Assembly (NCBI RefSeq): GCF_938039775.1
Contig: NZ_CALHTQ010000068.1
Coordinates: 1 to 25,737, forward strand
Direction: 5' to 3'
DNA from: an uncultured Mogibacterium sp.
Lineage (GTDB): Bacteria > Bacillota_A > Clostridia > Peptostreptococcales > Anaerovoracaceae
DNA: 25,737 nt
Positions 1-7,198 of this stretch are shown piece after piece. The notes under the pieces were generated by a model, which was given only the letters and a program-made list of their open reading frames with translations, ran no database searches and was not told where the DNA came from. Every line of letters begins with the position of its first letter. Position 1 is the stretch's first letter. The translations under genes and the position numbers were made by a program.

Positions 1-896
1 ACTACGCATACTGCCAGATGAACGAGGGAATCGGAAAAGTTCTCAGATTCGGTGCATATTCTGAAGAAGTTGTTAACAGGCTAAGATGGATGAGAGATGT
101 TCTTGGTCCAACACTTGGAAGAGCAATCAGAAGCCTAGATGGAGGACTCAATGTTAACCCGCTAGTTGCTAAGGCTATTGCAATGGGAGATGAGTTCCAT
201 CAGAGAAATATAGCTGCTTCTCTATGCTTCCTCAAGGAGATGGCTCCAATCATTACAGATATGGATATGCCGGAGGATGAAAAGTCTCAGGTAATCAAGT
301 TCCTATCTGATACAGATCAGTTCTTTCTCAATGTAATGATGGCTACAGGAAAGGCTATCATGGATGGAGCAAGAACTTTGACAGAAGGAACTGTTGTAAC
401 TGCAATGTGTAGAAACGGAGTTAACTTCGGAATTCGTATCGCTGGCATGGGAGATGAGTGGTTCACTGGACCAGTTAATACTCCACAGGGGCTCTATTTT
501 ACAGGATATGATGGCGAAGATGCTTGCCCAGATATCGGTGATAGTGCAATTACTGAAACTGTTGGTGTAGGTGGAATGGCTATGATTGCTGCTCCAGCTG
601 TAACAAGGTTCGTAGGTGCGGGCGGATATGAAGATGCTCTCAATACATCTAACGAGATGACAGAGATCACTATCGATAGAAATCCTAACTACATAGTTCC
701 AAACTGGAATTTCACAGGTACTTGCCTAGGAATCGATGCAAGACTAGTTGTTGAAAAGGGAATCACCCCTGTAATCAATACAGGAATTGCCCACAAGATT
801 GCTGGATTTGGTCAGATTGGGGCAGGAACAGTTCATCCACCAATCGAGGCATTTGAAAAGGCAGTGCTTGCATATGCAAAGAAGCTCGGTTACTAA
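1..896 (+). CDS. allG: AllG/YlbE-family DUF1116 protein, 5' end outside window
   Basis: The frame is open from the first bases of the window with no stop before the first ATG at 18, so this is the C-terminal part (about 298 residues) of a longer protein; family members are, from memory, about 420-470 residues. The sequence matches the DUF1116 family (E. coli YlbE/AllG and YahG): a stretch like GPTLGRAI, the GDEFHQRN helix, a DQFFLNVMMATGKAIMDGA segment, PDIGDSAITETVGVGG, and the INTGIAHKIAGFGQIGAG region near the C-terminus. In E. coli, AllG works with AllF (FdrA) and AllH as the oxamate carbamoyltransferase, which converts oxalurate to oxamate plus carbamoyl phosphate. A carbamate kinase gene lies 94 bp downstream, as in the E. 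coli allFGHK order, which supports this role. The partner subunits AllF and AllH would be expected upstream, outside the window. The family call is firm; the exact substrate is inferred. Confidence 0.85.
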   Translation, partial: YAYCQMNEGIGKVLRFGAYSEEVVNRLRWMRDVLGPTLGRAIRSLDGGLNVNPLVAKAIAMGDEFHQRNIAASLCFLKEMAPIITDMDMPEDEKSQVIKFLSDTDQFFLNVMMATGKAIMDGARTLTEGTVVTAMCRNGVNFGIRIAGMGDEWFTGPVNTPQGLYFTGYDGEDACPDIGDSAITETVGVGGMAMIAAPAVTRFVGAGGYEDALNTSNEMTEITIDRNPNYIVPNWNFTGTCLGIDARLVVEKGITPVINTGIAHKIAGFGQIGAGTVHPPIEAFEKAVLAYAKKLGY

Positions 897-930
897 AATT
901 TATCAGAGACCGGAAAGAAAGAAGATTTAC

Positions 931-958
931 GTAACGGCCTGAGAAATCAGGTCGTTAC
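931..958 (+). promoter_or_regulatory. Intercistronic stem-loop with GAAA tetraloop
   Basis: Two 12-base arms (931-942 and 947-958) pair fully with a single G-U wobble and close on a GAAA loop, a stable GNRA tetraloop. The hairpin sits in the 94-bp gap between the DUF1116 gene and the carbamate kinase gene. It is followed by TATTATTT rather than a clean T-run, so it may be an attenuator, a leaky terminator, or a processing and stability element that sets different levels of the two cistrons. Confidence 0.7.
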
Positions 959-990
959 TATTATTTGACAATATCAAGGGGGATATGGAC

Positions 991-1923
991 ATGGCAAAGA
1001 AAATTGTCATCGCACTAGGTGGAAATGCTTTAGGCAATACTGTTGATGAGCAGCGTGAAGCGGTTGCCCATACTGCCGAAGTGATCGTTGACCTTATCGC
1101 TGAGGGACATGACCTTATCGTTACACACGGAAATGGTCCTCAGGTTGGTATGATTCAGAATGCTATGGATGCTCTTGCAGCATCGAATCATGGTTATGGT
1201 GCCGTTCCGCTACCAACAAGTGTAGCGATGTCACAGGGATACATAGCAATTGATCTTCAGAATGCGATTAAGTATGAGCTCAAGAAGAGAGGTATGGACA
1301 AGAAGGTTTCATCAATCATCTCTCAGACTCTCGTTGATCCAGCAGATGAAGCATTCAAGAATCCTACCAAGCCAATTGGAAGCTTCCTAACTAAGGAAGA
1401 GGCCGATAAGCTAGTTGAACAGGGAGTTTCAGTAGTTGAAGATTCTGGCAGAGGTTATCGCAAGGTAGTTGCATCTCCAATGCCGCTAAGAATTTGTGAA
1501 CTCGGTACTATCAGAACGCTTGCTGAAGCAGGTCATGTTGTAATCACTTGCGGTGGCGGAGGAATTCCAGTATTTGATGAAGGCGGAAAGCTCGTTGGAG
1601 CAGAGGCTGTAATTGACAAGGACAACGCATCTAGCCTGCTAGCTAGAGAGCTTGGGGCAGACTACCTAGTAATTCTGACAGCTGTAGAGAAAGTTGCTAT
1701 CAACTTCGGTAAAGAAAACCAGGAATGGCTATCAGACCTATCAATTGAGAAGGCTAACCAGTATATCGCTGAGGAGCAGTTTGCAAAGGGGTCCATGCTT
1801 CCTAAGGTTGAAGCAGCAATTCGCTTTGCCGAATCTGGTGAAGGTAGAAATGCACTTATCACACTCCTTGAGAAAGCAAAAGAGGGTATTAACGGAGAGA
1901 CAGGAACGGTTATTCACAAGTAG
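991..1923 (+). CDS. arcC: Carbamate kinase
   Basis: A 310-residue amino acid kinase family protein of usual carbamate kinase length. It catalyses carbamoyl phosphate + ADP to carbamate + ATP in the cytoplasm. Visible motifs are IALGGNALG at the N-terminus (residues 6-14), THGNGPQVG near residue 45, the GGGGIPV loop near residue 187, and DKDNASSLLA near residue 210. An ATG also exists at 985, but AAGGGGG at 976-982 is only 2 bases from it and 8 bases from the ATG at 991, so 991 is the better start and gives the family-typical MAKKIVIALGG opening. It follows a DUF1116 protein and precedes a permease and an amidohydrolase. This fits the role of E. coli AllK (YbcF), which makes ATP from carbamoyl phosphate released during ureide breakdown. 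An arginine deiminase role is less likely because no arcA or arcB is present. Confidence 0.93.
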   Translation: MAKKIVIALGGNALGNTVDEQREAVAHTAEVIVDLIAEGHDLIVTHGNGPQVGMIQNAMDALAASNHGYGAVPLPTSVAMSQGYIAIDLQNAIKYELKKRGMDKKVSSIISQTLVDPADEAFKNPTKPIGSFLTKEEADKLVEQGVSVVEDSGRGYRKVVASPMPLRICELGTIRTLAEAGHVVITCGGGGIPVFDEGGKLVGAEAVIDKDNASSLLARELGADYLVILTAVEKVAINFGKENQEWLSDLSIEKANQYIAEEQFAKGSMLPKVEAAIRFAESGEGRNALITLLEKAKEGINGETGTVIHK

Positions 1924-1975
1924 TTCCTTTCGTATAAGTTAAATATCTACATAATTCATAGGAGCTATTAAGAAA

Positions 1976-3589
1976 ATGAACATACCTGTTAATTTTGCGA
2001 TGTGGGGCATGGCTATCCTTCCTATCATCGTATTAATTGTATTAATGATCAAGTTCCGCTGGGGTGCTACTGAAGCAGCCCCAGTTGGTTTGCTTGTGAC
2101 TATTATTTCTGCAATGACATTTTACAAAGCGCCAGCAAGTCTTGTAGCTGTTGAGAGTGCAAAGGGTATCTGGAGTTCGGTGGTAATCCTTTTTATCATT
2201 TGGACAGCAATACTACTATATCAGGCGGGGCAGGAGGCAAGTGCCTTTCTAGTTATCAAGAACGAGCTTAGTAAGCTTATTCCTAACGAGCTTCTTCTAA
2301 TACTTGCGCTCGGCTGGGTGTTCGTAAGTTTCTTGCAAGGAATTACTGGATTTGGAGTTCCGGTTGCAGTTGGAGCCCCACTTCTAATTGGAATTGGTGT
2401 AAAACCTATATATGCAGTCGCTATTTCCCTTCTAGGACAGTCTTGGGGGAATACATTTGGTACACTCGGTGCAGCATGGGATGCACTCGCTGACTCAGCC
2501 GGACTTAAGGCTGGAAGTGATGAATACTTCAAGGCTGCCTTTTGGGCAGCGGTATTCCTGCTAGCGTGGAACTTTGTTACTGGGCTAATAATTTGCTGGT
2601 TCTATGGTAAAGGAGAAGCTGTTCGTAAAGCACTGCCTGCTGTATTGATTCTGACACTAGTTGGTGGCGGTGGTGAGTTAGCTCTTAGCCAGATTAATAC
2701 TACACTCAGCAACTTTATACCAGCTGTTCTTGCACTTGTTGTAGTGATGATACTAGGTAGAATGAAGATGTACAACACAGATTGGAAACTTGAAGATTCT
2801 CCTATTATGGATAGAACTGATAAAGTTTCTACTACCGAAAATGATATTCCTAAGGACATGACACTGTTCCAGGCGTTTCTCCCTTACTTGCTGCTTTCAG
2901 CAATGACGATAATTGTTCTTGCTGTAAAGCCAATAAATGAAGCACTCGGAAAGTTCAAAGTGGGTATTAAAGTTCCAGAGACTCAGACGGGCTATGGAAT
3001 CGTGAATATGGGTAGTGAGAGCTATTCGCCAATCGCGATATTTACTCAGGCTAGTATGTTCCTCTTCCTAGCGGCAATAATAGCGCTTGTGTACTACAAG
3101 AAGAAGGGCTGGATAAAGGGTAAAGGCATAAAGAATGCATTTGCAAATTCTGTATCGATGACTATGCCTTCAGGAATGGCAGTTATTGGGCTAGTAATAA
3201 TGTCGAAGATTATGGGTGGTACTGGGCAGACCGTAGTTCTATCACAAGGGATCGCAAATGTCCTTGGTAGCAAGTACCTACTGCTAGCCCCTTTCGTTGG
3301 CCTTCTAGGAACGTTTATGACGGCAAGTAACATGAGTTCAAACATTCTCTTTGGAGGGTTCCAGGTAACCACTGCGAAGCTCCTTAATGTAACTGCTTCA
3401 GGTGTACTTGGTGCACAGACGGCCGGTGGAGCTATAGGTTCTGCTGTGAGTCCAAGCAAGATAATACTTGGAACAACTACAGCTAACATTCTCGGTAAAG
3501 AGGGTGAGGTTCTCAAGATATTACTCGCTATAACAATTCCTGCTACGATACTAATCGGCGCATTCTTATTCGTGGTATTTGGATTATAG
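1976..3589 (+). CDS. LctP-family (L-lactate permease type) carboxylate transporter
   Basis: A 537-residue integral membrane protein with about 12-14 hydrophobic segments. The L-lactate permease family (TC 2.A.14) is recognised by the GITGFGVPVAVGAPLL stretch (residues about 122-137), the LLGQSWGNTFGTLGAAWDAL stretch (about 152-171), and the C-terminal TAGGAIGSAVSPSKI region. Family members normally move lactate or glycolate with protons. Here the gene lies between carbamate kinase and a zinc amidohydrolase, so the cargo may instead be a carboxylated ureide such as allantoate, ureidoglycolate or oxalurate, or an end product such as oxamate or glycolate; this is inference. AGGAG at 1960-1964 is 11 bases from the ATG, slightly long. 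The gene overlaps the next ribosome binding site at its stop codon. Confidence 0.85.
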   Translation: MNIPVNFAMWGMAILPIIVLIVLMIKFRWGATEAAPVGLLVTIISAMTFYKAPASLVAVESAKGIWSSVVILFIIWTAILLYQAGQEASAFLVIKNELSKLIPNELLLILALGWVFVSFLQGITGFGVPVAVGAPLLIGIGVKPIYAVAISLLGQSWGNTFGTLGAAWDALADSAGLKAGSDEYFKAAFWAAVFLLAWNFVTGLIICWFYGKGEAVRKALPAVLILTLVGGGGELALSQINTTLSNFIPAVLALVVVMILGRMKMYNTDWKLEDSPIMDRTDKVSTTENDIPKDMTLFQAFLPYLLLSAMTIIVLAVKPINEALGKFKVGIKVPETQTGYGIVNMGSESYSPIAIFTQASMFLFLAAIIALVYYKKKGWIKGKGIKNAFANSVSMTMPSGMAVIGLVIMSKIMGGTGQTVVLSQGIANVLGSKYLLLAPFVGLLGTFMTASNMSSNILFGGFQVTTAKLLNVTASGVLGAQTAGGAIGSAVSPSKIILGTTTANILGKEGEVLKILLAITIPATILIGAFLFVVFGL

Positions 3590-3600
3590 GGAGGTGCGAT

Positions 3601-3801
3601 ATGGATAAGACAAGTTTCTGGAAGACAAAAGCTGGTGCACTAACTATAGGATTTATACTAGCGATGCTAAGCTTTGTGATAATATTGATAGGAATTAAGA
3701 TAAATTCTGAGACGATTGAAAATCTCGGGTTAGTGATAGTAATAGTTGCAGTCTTAATTTCGCCTATTAAGGTATTTATACTCGATAAAAAGAGTAAATA
3801 G
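3601..3801 (+). CDS. Small two-helix membrane protein of unknown function
   Basis: A 66-residue protein that I do not recognise. Two hydrophobic helices are visible, residues about 11-30 and 41-61, joined by a short polar turn (KINSETIEN). The N-terminus (MDKTSFWKTK) and C-terminus (DKKSK) are lysine-rich, which predicts both ends in the cytoplasm. It has a strong ribosome binding site, GGGAGGTG at 3589-3596, that overlaps the permease stop codon, and its own stop codon overlaps the AGGAGGG of the next gene. Translation is therefore very likely. Its tight placement suggests it is an accessory subunit of the LctP-type permease or a small membrane partner of the pathway; no function can be assigned from sequence. 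Confidence 0.75.
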   Translation: MDKTSFWKTKAGALTIGFILAMLSFVIILIGIKINSETIENLGLVIVIVAVLISPIKVFILDKKSK

Positions 3802-3812
3802 GAGGGTTAAAG

Positions 3813-5054
3813 ATGGAAATTGAAATGGTAACAGGAAGGGTCGCTCAAAATCTAGAGCATCTAAAAAGATTTACCTCAACACCTGATGCAGGATGCACAA
3901 GACTTCCTTTTACAAAAGAGACTCGTGATGCAGTTGATTACCTCAGAAAAGAGATGGAAGAAATTGGTCTTGAGGTTAAAGAAGATGCAGCTGGAAACAT
4001 ATATGGAATTCTAAGAGGAACCGATTCTTCTCTCCCTTGCGTAATGACAGGTTCGCATATCGACTCTGTACTACACGGAGGGAACTATGATGGTGTAGCT
4101 GGAGTTGTTTGCTCTCTAGAGGTGGCTAGACAGATTATAGAGATGGGACTTGAGCACAAGAGAGATCTTGTTGTAATCGGATTTATGGATGAAGAGGGTA
4201 TGAGGTTTGGTACTGGATACTTTGGTTCAGGTGCTATACTAGGTCATCGTAATGCGGAGTATACAAGACAGTTTGCGGATATCAATGGTGTTACTATCGC
4301 AGATGCTATGAAGGAATACGGACTCGACCCTGATAAGGTTGAAGAAGCCAAGTGGCCGGAAGGATCAATCGGTAACTTTGTCGAGGCGCATATTGAACAG
4401 GGACCGGTTCTCGATCAGAAGCATATAGAGATTGGTCTAGTTACTGGAATAGTTGGTATTCAGAGATACATGGTTACTGTGTATGGGAGAGCCGACCATG
4501 CTGGTACAACACCGATGGACATGAGACTGGATGCAGCTGATGCAGCAGCAAAGGTAATCTCCAAGATTGCTGATTGGGCTAGAGAAAAGGCTGATGGTAC
4601 AGTAGCTACTGTAGGACTTATCAAGGTGCCTAATGGCGGTATGAACATTGTCGCTGAAGAGGTTGAATTTACAGTTGACATTCGTTCGATGAACAATGAC
4701 AATATAAATGATATTGCAAATAGAATTAAGGCTGCATTAACACGTGAGTGCAAGATAATGGGTGGTTCCTTCAAGATTGACACCAAGCTTGTTATTACGC
4801 CGGTTGAACTCAATAAGAGTATGCTCGATAAACTTGAGGATTCATGCAAAGCTCGTGGATTTTCCTATATGAGAATGCATAGCGGTGCGGGCCATGATTC
4901 GCTTGAAATCGGACAGCAGCTGCCTTCTGTAATGGTATTTGTGCCTAGTAAGGATGGCAGAAGTCATGCTCCAGTTGAGTTTACTAAGTACAGTGATCTT
5001 GCAAAGGCATCGGTATTGATGACAGACTTAATTACAGAACTATTGAAAAAATAA
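3813..5054 (+). CDS. Zn-dependent M20 amidohydrolase (allantoate/ureidoglycolate/N-carbamoyl amino acid hydrolase type)
   Basis: A 413-residue cytoplasmic hydrolase of normal family length (AllC, UAH and L-carbamoylase all run about 410). Metal ligands and catalytic residues are visible: GSHID (His82), GGNYDGVAG (Asp93), MDEEG (Glu127-Glu128), EAHIEQGPVL (His193), the dimerisation-domain DHAGTTPM segment (about 228-235), HSGAGHDS (His361) and the SHAP motif near 384-387. The family cleaves ureido groups, releasing ammonia and CO2. In an operon with a DUF1116 carbamoyltransferase component and carbamate kinase, allantoate amidohydrolase or ureidoglycolate hydrolase is the leading guess. N-carbamoyl-L-amino acid hydrolase cannot be excluded because specificity rests on a few pocket residues. 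AGGAGGG at 3800-3805 is 7 bases upstream of the ATG. Confidence 0.88.
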   Translation: MEIEMVTGRVAQNLEHLKRFTSTPDAGCTRLPFTKETRDAVDYLRKEMEEIGLEVKEDAAGNIYGILRGTDSSLPCVMTGSHIDSVLHGGNYDGVAGVVCSLEVARQIIEMGLEHKRDLVVIGFMDEEGMRFGTGYFGSGAILGHRNAEYTRQFADINGVTIADAMKEYGLDPDKVEEAKWPEGSIGNFVEAHIEQGPVLDQKHIEIGLVTGIVGIQRYMVTVYGRADHAGTTPMDMRLDAADAAAKVISKIADWAREKADGTVATVGLIKVPNGGMNIVAEEVEFTVDIRSMNNDNINDIANRIKAALTRECKIMGGSFKIDTKLVITPVELNKSMLDKLEDSCKARGFSYMRMHSGAGHDSLEIGQQLPSVMVFVPSKDGRSHAPVEFTKYSDLAKASVLMTDLITELLKK

Positions 5055-5065
5055 CAAAATGATGG

Positions 5066-6103
5066 ATGGTGAAAACTATGGTGGATGGTAGATATAATTC
5101 TGCCTTCAAGAGAAAGAACATTAGGCAGCTGAGAAGATCACTCAAGATGACACAGAAGGAGTTCATAGACTATTTCCTATCTAATAGCTGTAATAAGCCA
5201 TCGATGAGCATTGCCACACTCTCTAACCTTGAGTCAAGGGGGGGAGAACGTGTCAATGAAGTGGTGAGTTCAGTGTGTACTAAACTCCAGATTGATACGA
5301 TGTTATTCTCGCTCAGTACAGATGAATTTATCAAAGAGATTGAAAAGTATCTAGCAGAGCACAAGGATAACGAAGAATTAGTGCGAGGTATTGAAAAGAA
5401 GGGCAGTATTAGTAAGCTGGTGAATAGGCTTACTATGTATTTTGCTGACGAGATGCTTGAAGGTAGGCTTAAGCGTGGAGACCAGATAGAGTCAGACAGG
5501 GAGTTGGCTAGAAAGCTGGGTGTAGGAAGATCTGCAGTCAGAGAGTCACTAAAGGTTCTTGACGTGCTCGGAATGATTGATATTAGACTTGGACAGGGAA
5601 CTTACATTTCAAGTCGTGAAACTAATTTCTTTTCTATTCCTTTATCTTGGTCGTTGTTCCTAGATGGAGACCAAGTAGACAGTATATTGACTGTTAGAGC
5701 GATCCTCGAGATTAAATCGGCTGAGCTTGCAGCACAGTGCGATGATCAAGTGAAACTGAATAGGTTGACAGACATATATAACAGGATGGAGCAGACTTTT
5801 GCTAGTTATGATAACACTAATAATGCACAGATAGCACTTAAAGAAACTCTTGATGAGGATATCGATTTTCATACATGTATTGCAGAATGTTCAGGCAATC
5901 CGATTATTATATCCATGCTAAGAACTATAAGAAATTTCTTGCAGAGGGTAAGTGGAACAGGTATGGTTGAGCCTAAGCAGATTTCGGCCGTGCTCATTGA
6001 GCACAAAAATCTATTTGAAGCTATAATGTCGAAGGATTCAGAGGCTGCTGCTAAAGCTATGCAAAATCACCTCAACGAATCGAGTCTCCGTTACAATTTA
6101 TAA
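5066..6103 (+). CDS. Dual DNA-binding transcriptional regulator: XRE-like HTH plus GntR/FCD
   Basis: A 345-residue regulator with an unusual layout. Residues about 15-78 look like an XRE/Cro-type helix-turn-helix (NIRQLRRSLKMTQKEFIDYF, then SIATLSNLESR). Residues about 115-183 form a GntR winged helix (ESDRELARKLGVGRSAVRE, then VLDVLGMIDIRLGQGTYIS). Residues about 205-340 form an FCD ligand-binding domain with the expected DIDFHTCIAECSGNPII histidine region. FCD regulators bind organic acids through a metal site, so the effector may be the carboxylated substrate of this operon. It is the last gene, 11 bp after the hydrolase, and probably controls the cluster. There is no strong Shine-Dalgarno; the ATG at 5066 or the one at 5078 could be the start. 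Its operator is not in the window because the operon promoter lies upstream. Confidence 0.87.
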   Translation: MVKTMVDGRYNSAFKRKNIRQLRRSLKMTQKEFIDYFLSNSCNKPSMSIATLSNLESRGGERVNEVVSSVCTKLQIDTMLFSLSTDEFIKEIEKYLAEHKDNEELVRGIEKKGSISKLVNRLTMYFADEMLEGRLKRGDQIESDRELARKLGVGRSAVRESLKVLDVLGMIDIRLGQGTYISSRETNFFSIPLSWSLFLDGDQVDSILTVRAILEIKSAELAAQCDDQVKLNRLTDIYNRMEQTFASYDNTNNAQIALKETLDEDIDFHTCIAECSGNPIIISMLRTIRNFLQRVSGTGMVEPKQISAVLIEHKNLFEAIMSKDSEAAAKAMQNHLNESSLRYNL

Positions 6104-6143
6104 TTTAACGGAGCTAGATTATAAAATTGAATTAGAAAAGCTG

Positions 6144-6201
6144 AAAATTGGTTGAAGGCTAGTGCATCACTATGATAAAATAGATTCAACCAATTTTTAT
6201 T
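6144..6201 (+). terminator. Terminator of the ureide-type operon
   Basis: Perfect 13-base arms at 6144-6156 and 6185-6197 flank a 28-base loop, and a T-rich tail follows. Inside the loop a second small hairpin is visible (TAGTG, CAT, CACTA at 6160-6172). It comes 40 bp after the regulator stop codon and just before the nfnA promoter. Confidence 0.75.
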
Positions 6202-6206
6202 TAATA

Positions 6207-6235
6207 TTGACACTAAAGGATACGAGTAGTATAAA
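6207..6235 (+). promoter_or_regulatory. Consensus promoter for nfnAB
   Basis: A -35 box TTGACA at 6207-6212 (perfect) and a -10 box TATAAA at 6230-6235 are separated by exactly 17 bases. Transcription would start near 6242 and leave an AT-rich leader of about 118 bases before nfnA. I see no recognisable riboswitch in the leader. Confidence 0.75.
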
Positions 6236-6360
6236 TATATGTAAGGCTTTACAATATAGCTTTTATGCAATTATTTTTTTATTTGTGCGAACGTCTTAGA
6301 TTGCATTTAATCGATTTTATGTAACTATGATCGTATTAACTTTTTTAATATGGAGGCAAA

Positions 6361-7197
6361 ATGTACAAGATAGTTAGTAAGAAAATCTTGAACCCAGCTC
6401 TTGGACTTATGGAGATTCATGCTCCATTCGTCGCTAGAAAGTGCGAAGCAGGACAGTTCATCATCATTAGAGTAGATGAGGATGGAGAGAGAATTCCTCT
6501 TACAATTGCTGATTTCGATAGAGAGAAGGAAACAGTTACAATTATCTACCAGAAGGTTGGATACTCTTCAAATCTACTGTCAAATAAGGAAGAAGGCGAT
6601 TACCTCGAAGATTTTGTTGGTCCTCTAGGTGTTCCTTCGCCGTTAGAGTACACCGACAAGAAGATCATCGGTGTAGCAGGTGGACTTGGTGCTGCACCTA
6701 TATACCCACAGCTTAAGAAGCTAGCTGAGATGGGTGTAAAGGTTGATGTAATCATTGGTGGAAGATCTAAGGAATTTGTCATTCTTGAGGACCAGTTTAG
6801 AGAGTTCTGTGAGAATGTTTATGTCTGTACAGATGATGGTTCCTATGGAGAAAAAGGTTTCGTAACAGTGGTCCTTCAGGAACTTTTAGATAAGGGAGAG
6901 GATTACGAAGAATGTATTGCCATCGGTTCTCTAGGGATGATGAATGGTGTAGTTAACGTTACTAAGCCTGTAGGGCTTCGAACAATGGTATCACTTAACC
7001 CTCTTATGATTGATGGAACAGGTATGTGCGGATGCTGCCGTGTGACTGTTGGTGGCGAAATGAAATTTGCATGTGTTGACGGACCGGACTTTGATGGATT
7101 TAAAGTTGATTTCAAGGAATGCATGGAGCGTCAGAACTTCTTCAAAGAGAAGGAGCAGGAGATGAACGACCACGCATGTAAGATAGGAAGGGGTTAA
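6361..7197 (+). CDS. nfnA: NADH-dependent ferredoxin:NADP+ oxidoreductase, small subunit NfnA
   Basis: A 278-residue flavoprotein of the dihydroorotate dehydrogenase electron-transfer-subunit type. It has an N-terminal FAD-binding beta-barrel (RIPLTIADFD near residues 44-53), an NAD-binding Rossmann part beginning at VAGGLGAAPIY, and a C-terminal [2Fe-2S] site with Cys223, Cys225, Cys226 and Cys238 (GMCGCC, then FACVDGPDFDG). It lies 1 bp ahead of a GltD-like protein, which is the NfnA-NfnB arrangement. The complex reversibly transfers electrons from NADH and reduced ferredoxin to two NADP+ by flavin-based bifurcation, and supplies NADPH to anaerobes. GGAGG at 6352-6356 precedes the ATG. The same family also serves as the alpha subunit of sulfide dehydrogenase, so the NfnA name rests on the pairing. 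Confidence 0.9.
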   Translation: MYKIVSKKILNPALGLMEIHAPFVARKCEAGQFIIIRVDEDGERIPLTIADFDREKETVTIIYQKVGYSSNLLSNKEEGDYLEDFVGPLGVPSPLEYTDKKIIGVAGGLGAAPIYPQLKKLAEMGVKVDVIIGGRSKEFVILEDQFREFCENVYVCTDDGSYGEKGFVTVVLQELLDKGEDYEECIAIGSLGMMNGVVNVTKPVGLRTMVSLNPLMIDGTGMCGCCRVTVGGEMKFACVDGPDFDGFKVDFKECMERQNFFKEKEQEMNDHACKIGRG

Positions 7198-7198
7198 T

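Noticed and set aside
985..990. ATG at 985 as the carbamate kinase start
   Set aside because: Only 2 bases from the Shine-Dalgarno; the ATG at 991 has proper spacing and the typical family N-terminus.
6242..6360. Riboswitch or Rex operator in the nfnA leader
   Set aside because: The 118-base leader is AT-rich with only weak dyads; I could not find a known riboswitch core or the TTGTTAA-type Rex palindrome.
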